34,255 nt of DNA from a virus. Both the position numbers and the translations under genes were made by a program. The notes below the pieces were generated by a model. It ran no database searches and was not told the origin of the DNA. It saw only the letters and a program-made list of their open reading frames with translations. Of this stretch, positions 28,067 to 34,255 are shown piece by piece. The stretch is from positions 1-34,255 of IMG/VR virus record IMGVR_UViG_3300042261_000361, one strand, 5' to 3'. Within the stretch, counting starts at the first letter, position 1, and each line of letters begins with the position of its first letter.

Positions 28067-29472
28067 GCCTGAGCCTCGCAGAGCTGGAACCGCTCCCATG
28101 GCAGGCCGATGCGCTGCGGGCCATCCTGCGACCAGCGGGCGGGTACTACGCCTGGGCAGGCGGTAAAGGCTCGGGCAAGTCGGTGCTCGTCGGCGCGGCA
28201 GCGTGCATGCTCGCGGCGACCAGGCCCGGTGCCGAGGTCGCACTCGTCATGGACTCATACCCGAGCCTGCGAGACATCCATCTGCCCATCATCTCGGCGC
28301 TGGCCAGGAGCGCAGGAGGCGAGTGGAGAGCTACCGACACGGAATTCCGCTGGCCGTCAGGCTCGGTCATCCGGCTCAGGCACCTCGACACGACCGGCGA
28401 TCCGAGGATCGGCGGCAGCCCGATCGAGGGCATGAACCTGCATGCCATCATCGCGGACGAGTGCCAGCAGATCGACGCCAGGTACTGGTCCGTCTGGGCT
28501 GAGCGTACTCGCGTGGCCGCCGTCGACGTGGCAGGACATACGTGCTCCCCCCTCGTCGTCGCCTCAGGTCTGCCCATTGGGACCTGGTGGTGTACCGAGG
28601 CCGCGAAGGCGGGCGGTCACGTATGGAGACCGCGGACCCGCGACAACACGAACAATGACCCGGGTTACGAGGCCCGCGTCAGGGCCACCATGACCGAGCG
28701 TCACGCACGGGCCATGCTCGACGGCGAGGAGTACCTGCCCGAGGGCGCCATCGTCGAGGAGTACCGCGCCGAGCTTGAACCGGGCGGCGTGCTCGTCGAT
28801 TGGTCGCCCGATTGGGCGACGACTCGAACCGTGCTCGCGATGGACCTCGGCGCCCGCGATCCCCACGCGCTGTTGCTTGCCGAGGATGCGACGCGCGGCC
28901 GGTGGGTCGTCATGCGCGAGTGGTACAGCACCGGCCGGCACATCACGATTGCAGAGTTCTGCGCGCGCATCTCGAAAGACGCCGCGCCCCGTCGCATGGC
29001 CGCAGGCCGCATCCCCATCGACGAGGTAGTCGCAGATCCAGCAGGAGCGGCAACGTCTGCCCAGACTGGACACTCTGACCTCGACCTGATCTCGCTGCAT
29101 CCTCCCGAGGGCATCGGTCTGCGACCCATCGTCGAGACCATCCCAGAGCGCCGGTCCATTGTCGGGTCATTGAACCGGATGCGTCTCGCCATTGAACGAC
29201 GGCGGCTGATGTTCGCCCGCTCGCTGGCGGAGTCTGGCATGGCCGACCAGTCGGAGCGATCGCTGCACCGGTCGCTGCTCGGGTATCGATGGGACCCACG
29301 AGGTCGAGAGGAGCCGCTGAAGGATGGAGTGCATGATCACGCCGTCGACGCGCTGAGGTATGGAGCCAGGCGGGTGCTGTGGCACCTGTCGGACCTGACC
29401 GGAGCTGACATCATCACCCCAACTCGGACGCTACGCAGGACAGCATCGCGCCACGAGCAGGATGCACGATGA
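28063..29472 (+). CDS. terL: Terminase large subunit
   Basis: A 469-residue protein starting at GTG 28063 (GTGA). Walker A is 'GGKGSGKS' (residues 33-40), Walker B 'IIADE' (129-133) with Glu133 catalytic. The RNase H-like nuclease has 'AMDLGARDPHA' (Asp about 262), 'VADPAG' and 'GVHDHAVDALRYG' as the three acidic positions. This is the motor and nuclease for DNA packaging. Terminal redundancy of the assembly would suit headful packaging, but the mechanism cannot be read from the sequence. Confidence 0.93.
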   Translation: MSLSLAELEPLPWQADALRAILRPAGGYYAWAGGKGSGKSVLVGAAACMLAATRPGAEVALVMDSYPSLRDIHLPIISALARSAGGEWRATDTEFRWPSGSVIRLRHLDTTGDPRIGGSPIEGMNLHAIIADECQQIDARYWSVWAERTRVAAVDVAGHTCSPLVVASGLPIGTWWCTEAAKAGGHVWRPRTRDNTNNDPGYEARVRATMTERHARAMLDGEEYLPEGAIVEEYRAELEPGGVLVDWSPDWATTRTVLAMDLGARDPHALLLAEDATRGRWVVMREWYSTGRHITIAEFCARISKDAAPRRMAAGRIPIDEVVADPAGAATSAQTGHSDLDLISLHPPEGIGLRPIVETIPERRSIVGSLNRMRLAIERRRLMFARSLAESGMADQSERSLHRSLLGYRWDPRGREEPLKDGVHDHAVDALRYGARRVLWHLSDLTGADIITPTRTLRRTASRHEQDAR

Positions 29473-29533
29473 TGCTGCCAGTAGACGGATGCTCGTACTT
29501 GTAGCATCGGCGCCGGACGGGTAACGTGCGGGC
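29473..29533 (+). other. Gap with hairpin before the portal gene
   Basis: This 61-bp gap is one of the few places where the head genes are not overlapping. GATGCT (29488-29493) and AGCATC (29503-29508) form a six-base stem with a nine-base loop. There is no T-run to make a terminator. It may be an RNA processing or packaging signal, or chance. Confidence 0.3.
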
Positions 29534-30907
29534 ATGATCGGAGTCGTCAGCAGCGCAGAGTCCGCCCGCCTGAGAGACGCACAGGAGCGTCCCACCTCAG
29601 AGGTCGGCGTCGGCGGTGGTCGCTCGAGTGGCGGCATCTACGGCAGCGCCTACGAGCACAACCGACGGCTACAGGCTAATGCAGAGCGCATCGCGTCGTT
29701 CCGCCAGTGCATGACCCACTGGAGCGTGCAGGCCGGTGTGACTGCCTGGCGCGGTCTCTGTGAGATCGCTACATGGTCGATCGAGCCCGCCGACGACTCG
29801 CCGCAGGCGCTGCAGTACGCCGACCACATCAGGGCCTGTCTCGGCATCGGCACAGTCAGCCCCATCGGGACCGAATGGCAGGTCGTGCTGCGGCAGCTCC
29901 TCCAGGCGCACCTAGAGGGGTTCCAGGTCTGGGAGATGGTCCCGGTCCAGGTGGGTGGCGTGTGGTACACGCCGCTGATGCCGCGTGATGCTGCGTCCGT
30001 GGCCCGGTGGATCGTCGACGAGGACGGGCGCCTGGCTGCCATCGAACAGCGACCGCCCATCGGATACGGGACGTTCCGAGTCATCCCGGCATCCCAGCTG
30101 CTCGTCTACGTCTGCGGCGCAGTCGCACATGACGACTACTCGGGCGAGGGCATGCTGCGCTCGATAGAGCCGCTCTATCGCGACGTCGTCACCCTGCAAC
30201 AGCAGCTCGTCGCCGGCATCCGTCGCTGGGCCACCCCAACCCCTGTCGCCCGCATCATTCCCGAGATCAGCCGCCAGTACGGCAACCCAGAGACCCCGGC
30301 ATTTGTCGCGTCCGAGCTGGCTCGTTACGAGGAGACCCTGCAGCTCTACATCGCACACGATCAGAGCTATCTCATGGTTGCGCCCTGGATCGAGCTCGAC
30401 ACGTTCGGCGGCGAGCTGGCGCACATGGGCGACGTGCAGGCCATCATCGACGCCAGAGACCGCCAGATCCTGAGCATCTCGTCGGCTCAGTGGATGATGC
30501 TAGGGACGACCAACAGCTCCGGGTCCTACTCACTGTCAGAGACGCAGATGGCCGCCGCTCACGATGCGGCCCAGGCCGTGGATGACGACATCTGTCGAGG
30601 GATGCAGAGCTACATCGGTCGAGCCGTGCGATGGCAGTTCGGGCCCGATGTACCTGATGCGCTGCTACCGCGTATGAGAGCCGCTGGCCTGGCCAGTGAG
30701 GCATTCGTGCGTTACCTGTCGGTGCTGCCCAGCCTGGTGGCGGCCGATCTGCTGCGGCCTGATGATGCAGTCCGAGACGCCATCCGAGCTGCTGTCGAGG
30801 TGCCCGCCGAGGACCGCAACGCGCGTCCCAGAGGAGCTCGGGTCCGACCGTCAGCGACTCCGGCAGCTGGAGTCCTGCCGCCTGCTGCAGTCGTGGGGCA
30901 GGGCTGA
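29534..30907 (+). CDS. Portal protein (DUF935 / Mu gp29-like)
   Basis: A 457-residue protein starting at ATG 29534. Portal signatures include 'LEGFQVWEMV', 'PLMPRDAASVARW', 'YDDYSGEGMLRSIEPLYRDV'-like core (about 195-215), a long helix with 'DVQAIIDARDRQILSISSAQ', and 'SYSLSETQMAAAHDAAQAV' as in Mu-like portals. The C-terminus is Pro/Arg-rich. It forms the ring through which DNA is packaged and to which the tail attaches. Its place directly after terL and before the protease confirms it. The stop shares a base with the next start (TGATG). Confidence 0.88.
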   Translation: MIGVVSSAESARLRDAQERPTSEVGVGGGRSSGGIYGSAYEHNRRLQANAERIASFRQCMTHWSVQAGVTAWRGLCEIATWSIEPADDSPQALQYADHIRACLGIGTVSPIGTEWQVVLRQLLQAHLEGFQVWEMVPVQVGGVWYTPLMPRDAASVARWIVDEDGRLAAIEQRPPIGYGTFRVIPASQLLVYVCGAVAHDDYSGEGMLRSIEPLYRDVVTLQQQLVAGIRRWATPTPVARIIPEISRQYGNPETPAFVASELARYEETLQLYIAHDQSYLMVAPWIELDTFGGELAHMGDVQAIIDARDRQILSISSAQWMMLGTTNSSGSYSLSETQMAAAHDAAQAVDDDICRGMQSYIGRAVRWQFGPDVPDALLPRMRAAGLASEAFVRYLSVLPSLVAADLLRPDDAVRDAIRAAVEVPAEDRNARPRGARVRPSATPAAGVLPPAAVVGQG

Positions 30908-32511
30908 TGCCGATCCGTCGGTCACCTCCTCGTGACGTGCGGTCGGCGGTCCGTCGCGGCCTGCGTCTCTACGATGAAGGCAAGGGCGGTGACGGCCTGA
31001 AGCCAGAGACCATCCGCCGGGCCCGCAGCATCGCCGCTGGCGATGAGCAGAGCATCCAGTGGCTCACGGTCGAGGCGCCGGCATGGTTCGCTCGGCACAA
31101 CGCCACACGCCCAGAGGGCGACGTATCCGGTACGCCCTGGGAGGTCGCATGGTTGCTCTGGGGCGGCGACGCTGGCAGAGCCTGGGCACAGAGAGAGCAG
31201 GACAGACGGGCCCGCATGGAGGCCGCAGGAGAGACCATCATGGCCATGACCATTCCCACGTCCGATGGGCAGACCCTCGGCGAATTCCTCGAGGAGCTGC
31301 GCGCAGCAGCTGAGGGGCGACTGCTCGGCATGGCCGGCGAGTCGCCTCTCATCCTGTACATCGAGGACGACAGCGTGACCGAGACCGACGTCATCGTCGA
31401 GGTATGCGGCCTACCCGATGGCGATAAGTACTATCGCCTCGGCTACTCGCGTGACGCGAGTGGGCGCCTGGTCGTGTCCGAGCCCGTCGAGGTTACCGAG
31501 GTGACGACCTATCAGCCCGTCTCGGCGACGCTGGCACGAGGTCTGGTGCTGGAATCGCTGCGAGTTCACGCGCCTCCTGCCGTCGGTCTGACTCGTGGCC
31601 GCCGCGTGCAGCTGCTCCGGGTCGGCCCTCTGTACGATGCGTACACCGGCTCGGCGCTGCTCGACATCACGGACGACCTGTGCTCGGCCATCGCCTCGAG
31701 CGCAGCGGCGCTCGGGTACGGTATCCCCATCGACATGGGGCACAGCCTGTATCACGCAGCCGCCGACGAGGCCCCCATGCTCTACGGGCGGATCGTCGAG
31801 CTGGAGGCGGTCCCCGGGGCTGGCCTCTACGGAGTCCCCGAGTGGACTGACGCGGGCCGGGCCCTGCTGGCCAGTCAGCCAGGCCTGTACTACCTGAGCC
31901 CGACGATGCTCGGCACTCCCCGCGACCCTCGCACCGGTGCCGAGATGCCTGGCCGCATCCTGCACAGCGTCAGCCTGACGGCGACGCCCCGACAGGACTC
32001 CCTTGAATCACTGGCGCTGTCACGCGCCGCAGCCGGGGCCACGGCCCCCAGAGGAGATGCCATCATGGCACAGCCGCAGACCCCCGCCGGGGGTGACGTG
32101 CTGACGCTGACCCGGGAGCGTGACACGCTGCTCGGCCAGGTCGACACCCTGACGCGAGAGCGAGACGCCATCGCACTGGAGCGGGACACGTACCGCGCCC
32201 AGGTCGAGCACGGCGAGCAGCTCACGCACACCCTGTCCACACGGGTCGAGGCCCTCGAGGCCGAGGCCGCTGCCGTGAAGGCCCGAGCCGAGGTCGACGC
32301 CGCCGAGCTGGCCGGCAAGGTCATCAGCCCCGACGCTCGCACGGCCCTGCTCTCGATGGCGCCTGAGCACCGTGCGATGGTCCTGTCGCACATCCCGGTG
32401 ACCCGCCCCGTGCGAGTCATGGGCCATGCCGCCAGCATCGAGCACGATCCCAAGGCGGCCGAGGCCGCCAAGGTCAATGACCAGCTCTCCGCACTGCGAA
32501 AGGTGAAGTGA
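30907..32511 (+). CDS. Capsid maturation protease with scaffold (Mu I-like)
   Basis: A 534-residue protein starting at ATG 30907. An N-terminal module (residues 1-100) has 'KGGDGLKPETIRRARSIAAG' and 'VAWLLWGGDAGRAWA', a unit often fused to phage capsid proteins. The protease part has 'IDMGHSLYH' (His about residue 278), 'GLYGVPEWTDAGRALL', 'YYLSPTM' and 'ILHSVSLTATPRQDSLESL', as in Mu protein I. The end (about 387-534) is a coiled-coil scaffold. It cleaves scaffold and itself during head maturation. An internal start at 32065 probably makes the scaffold alone. Confidence 0.85.
   Translation: MPIRRSPPRDVRSAVRRGLRLYDEGKGGDGLKPETIRRARSIAAGDEQSIQWLTVEAPAWFARHNATRPEGDVSGTPWEVAWLLWGGDAGRAWAQREQDRRARMEAAGETIMAMTIPTSDGQTLGEFLEELRAAAEGRLLGMAGESPLILYIEDDSVTETDVIVEVCGLPDGDKYYRLGYSRDASGRLVVSEPVEVTEVTTYQPVSATLARGLVLESLRVHAPPAVGLTRGRRVQLLRVGPLYDAYTGSALLDITDDLCSAIASSAAALGYGIPIDMGHSLYHAAADEAPMLYGRIVELEAVPGAGLYGVPEWTDAGRALLASQPGLYYLSPTMLGTPRDPRTGAEMPGRILHSVSLTATPRQDSLESLALSRAAAGATAPRGDAIMAQPQTPAGGDVLTLTRERDTLLGQVDTLTRERDAIALERDTYRAQVEHGEQLTHTLSTRVEALEAEAAAVKARAEVDAAELAGKVISPDARTALLSMAPEHRAMVLSHIPVTRPVRVMGHAASIEHDPKAAEAAKVNDQLSALRKVK
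32065..32511 (+). CDS. Scaffolding protein from internal start
   Basis: In frame with the protease gene, ATG 32065 is preceded by AGGAG (32052-32056) at eight bases, a stronger site than that of the parent gene. It would yield a 148-residue protein: a charged coiled coil ('LTRERDTLLGQVDTLTRERD' and following) and a short C-terminal helical end. Mu protein Z and lambda Nu3 are made in the same way inside their protease genes. Expression is inferred from the ribosome binding site and domain boundary. Confidence 0.7.
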   Translation: MAQPQTPAGGDVLTLTRERDTLLGQVDTLTRERDAIALERDTYRAQVEHGEQLTHTLSTRVEALEAEAAAVKARAEVDAAELAGKVISPDARTALLSMAPEHRAMVLSHIPVTRPVRVMGHAASIEHDPKAAEAAKVNDQLSALRKVK

Positions 32512-32512
32512 T

Positions 32513-32917
32513 ATGAGCAGCATCAAGGGCAACAACCCGAGCTTCCTGGCCTCCGGTTCTGTGACTGCTGGCCTCTCGGTCAAGATCACCGGCATCTCCG
32601 GCGGCCTGACCCAGGTGGCGCAGTCGGATGACGGCACGACCGCCACGGGCGACGCCAACATCGGCACGGCGCTCGAGAGCGTCTCCGCTGGCGAGCTGGT
32701 GGCCGTGCAGGTCGACGGCGTCGTCGACTTCGCGATCGCCGGTGGCATCATCCCCCCGGGGTCGCGGGTGACCTGCAATGCCTCCGGCCAGTACGTGGCG
32801 GCGGCGTCCGGCGACCGGTCGGTCGGCTATCTTCTCGGTGGCAAGAGCTCGACGGGCGCCACGGCGGCCGGGGCTCAGTGCACCATCCTCCTCGACGGCC
32901 CTCTGGACATCGCGTAA
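32513..32917 (+). CDS. Head decoration protein (DUF2190-like)
   Basis: A 134-residue beta-rich protein starting at ATG 32513, one base after the protease stop, with AAAGGTG upstream. 'AGELVAVQVDGVVDFAIAG', 'PGSRVTCNASGQYV' and 'SVGYLLGGKSSTGATAAG' match the DUF2190 style of small capsid decoration or fibre-base proteins ('V..G..V.v..dG....a'). It lies directly before the major capsid gene, where such proteins stabilise the shell. Confidence 0.72.
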   Translation: MSSIKGNNPSFLASGSVTAGLSVKITGISGGLTQVAQSDDGTTATGDANIGTALESVSAGELVAVQVDGVVDFAIAGGIIPPGSRVTCNASGQYVAAASGDRSVGYLLGGKSSTGATAAGAQCTILLDGPLDIA

Positions 32918-32926
32918 GGAGATCCC

Positions 32927-33967
32927 ATGCCCTCCCTCAATAGCGTCAACGTCGTCTCCCCGCTGCTGTCCGGTGCTGCCATCGGCGCCGCTCAGCAGCT
33001 CTCCCTCGTGGCGTCGGGCCTCCCGCAGGCCCGCGTCCCGGCTCAGAGCTACCACGGCCAGGTGTTCGTCGAGGCCTCGGGGTCCTACATGGGGTCCCCG
33101 CAGAACCTGAAGACGAGTCTCTCGGCCGACTACCCGCTGACCCAGGCGGGTGACCCGACGGTCGTCAGCTTCTCCTGTGAGGAGTACAAGCTCGCGAGTG
33201 CCATCGTCCCTGACAAGCTCCTGGAGCGCTCCCAGTTCCCGGCCGACCTCCTGTCTCGTGAGGCTGCGGCCATCGGCCGGAAGCTGGCTCTCGACATGGA
33301 GAGCCGTGTTGCCAGCCTGTTTTTTGACGCCGGGAACTGGCCTGACTCGACGCTGGCCGCCCTCGGTGGCGGCGGCATCCAGTGGAACAACTACACCACG
33401 GCAAAGCCGGACCTGGACATCGACGTGGCGATGGTCCTCGCTCGGGAGAGCGCCTATGGCCGCAACCCCGACACCATCATCCTGGGTCAGCAGGTCATCG
33501 ACGCCTATCGTCGGTGTCTCCAGGCTCAGGGCGTCGCGGTGGTCGGAAGTGGTGCGGCTCGCGCCGACCTCCTGACCGAGGCTGACGCGATCTCGCGCAT
33601 CGAGAGCCTGTTCGGCATCAAAGTCCTGATCGGCTCGGCCCGCGCCAACACGGCCGCTCCGGGGTTGGCTGTCTCTGGCAGCTACATCTGGGGCAAGTCG
33701 TTCTGGGTCGGCTGTCTGCAGGACACCGACGCCGCCGTCGCCGGCTCTGACGTGATGGTCCGTCCGGTCGCCGGGCTCCTGATCGTCGAGGACCGAGTCG
33801 GCGCGGTCGGCATCAGCATGGATGGTCTCACCCTGCCGATCGCCGTCAGCGAGCACATCTCCGAGCCCCCCAAGGCCAAGGGCAAGCTCGTGGCGGGTGA
33901 GTGCTACACGGACGAGATCGTCTGTGACACCAATCTCGGCTATCTCGTGACCTCCGTGGCTGCCTGA
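32927..33967 (+). CDS. Major capsid protein (HK97-fold, Mu T/GpE-like)
   Basis: A 346-residue protein starting at ATG 32927 with AAGGAG upstream, the best ribosome binding site in the structural module. 'SFSCEEYKLASAIVPDKLLE' and later 'ALDMESRVASLFFD' form the spine region, and 'YIWGKSFWVGCLQD' (about residues 254-267) is a characteristic strand of this capsid group ('VWGK'). It is the main shell subunit. Five Cys residues, high for a capsid protein, could reflect disulphide or metal stabilisation but this is speculation. The stop shares a base with the next ATG. Confidence 0.85.
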   Translation: MPSLNSVNVVSPLLSGAAIGAAQQLSLVASGLPQARVPAQSYHGQVFVEASGSYMGSPQNLKTSLSADYPLTQAGDPTVVSFSCEEYKLASAIVPDKLLERSQFPADLLSREAAAIGRKLALDMESRVASLFFDAGNWPDSTLAALGGGGIQWNNYTTAKPDLDIDVAMVLARESAYGRNPDTIILGQQVIDAYRRCLQAQGVAVVGSGAARADLLTEADAISRIESLFGIKVLIGSARANTAAPGLAVSGSYIWGKSFWVGCLQDTDAAVAGSDVMVRPVAGLLIVEDRVGAVGISMDGLTLPIAVSEHISEPPKAKGKLVAGECYTDEIVCDTNLGYLVTSVAA

Positions 33968-34255
33968 TGCTCTACCGCTACCAGCCACTCAACCCCAGGG
34001 AGGTCATCCCCGTCCTGGGCATCTTCGGCCCTGGGGTCTACGACCTCAGCGTCGAGGACGCAACGCGCTTCGGCGCGCTGGTCGCTGGCATCGGTGGCGG
34101 TCCATCTCTCGTGCCTGAGTACGTCGTCCCTGACCCCGTCTCTCAGGCCGTGGCCGACTTCATGGCGGCCGTATGTCTCCCGACCGACGCCAACCCCGAG
34201 ACGACACCCCAGGTCGTGTCGAGCCGCCCCAAGCGGAGCCGCTCGCGCTCGGAGG
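33967..34255 (+). CDS. Small head-tail region protein, 5' part (continues at 1-185)
   Basis: The reading frame starting at ATG 33967 runs off the window end and continues at base 181, giving a 97-residue protein: 'YQPLNPREVIPVLGIFGPGVYD' at the start, an alpha/beta core, then a Pro/Ser/Arg-rich basic tail. The start uses TGATG coupling to the capsid gene. Head-completion or adaptor roles are typical here, though the sequence matched no family. In Mu a small protein (gp35) sits at the same point, but similarity could not be shown. Confidence 0.8.
   Translation, partial: MLYRYQPLNPREVIPVLGIFGPGVYDLSVEDATRFGALVAGIGGGPSLVPEYVVPDPVSQAVADFMAAVCLPTDANPETTPQVVSSRPKRSRSRSE
34076..34255. repeat. Terminal direct repeat, right copy
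   Basis: Second copy of the 180-bp end repeat. The reading frame that starts at 33967 runs off this end and continues without interruption at base 181 of the window, ending at 185. That continuity supports joining the ends into a circle. The single mismatch with the left copy may be a population polymorphism or a sequencing error. Confidence 0.93.

Noticed and set aside
32474-33988. 504-codon minus-strand frame opposite the capsid and decoration genes
   Set aside because: It is the mirror of strongly supported capsid genes, with no ribosome binding site and Arg/Asp/Gly-rich shadow composition.
1-34255. Integrase, attachment site, diversity-generating element or partition system
   Set aside because: No reading frame carried recombinase, reverse transcriptase or ParA-type motifs, and no att-like repeats other than the end redundancy were seen.

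Overview
The window is a complete, terminally redundant assembly of a small, GC-rich tailed phage, most likely a siphovirus. The first 180 bases recur as the last 180 (1-180 and 34076-34255) with one synonymous difference, so the unique genome is about 34,075 bp and circular or circularly permuted, and the gene cut by the window ends can be rejoined. The host cannot be named. GC-rich coding, GGAGG-type ribosome binding sites and frequent ATGA/GTGA/TGATG stop-start overlaps only indicate a high-GC bacterium. No integrase, recombinase, partition gene, reverse transcriptase, CRISPR array or canonical tRNA was seen.

On the circle there are two transcription directions. A 129-bp intergenic region (22564-22692) carries an operator-like inverted repeat and separates a leftward unit (22563 down to 17808) from a rightward unit that runs from 22693 across the window ends to 17817. 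The two units meet tail to tail with a 10-bp overlap at 17808-17817. No gene-free stretch exceeds 300 bp.

Rightward, in order: a small HTH regulator; a replication-initiator-like gene with four 18-bp iterons inside it (probable origin); a DnaB-type helicase; accessory genes including a protein with repeated ribbon-helix-helix-like segments; a RecU-like resolvase; a 19-residue membrane peptide followed by a possible SleB-like wall hydrolase; small terminase, an unknown protein and large terminase; DUF935/Mu gp29-like portal; a Mu-I-like protease with a probable internally started scaffold; decoration protein; major capsid protein; then across the window ends a small head-tail protein, an F-like minor head protein, head-tail connector candidates, a tail-terminator candidate, the tail tube, tail chaperones with a programmed -1 frameshift site, tape measure, tail-tip proteins, an M15 endolysin, a collagen-like/glycine-rich tail fibre and a run of small membrane proteins (holin/spanin candidates).

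Leftward: a YqaJ-type exonuclease and a RecT-type annealing protein form a recombination pair. A structured 110-nt untranslated gap follows, then a series of small unknown genes (coiled-coil, one-helix membrane, acidic Cys-rich, and three neighbours sharing a C-terminal module). These are the best candidates for new host-takeover or counter-defence functions. All functions were assigned by reading sequence motifs; no database search was run.
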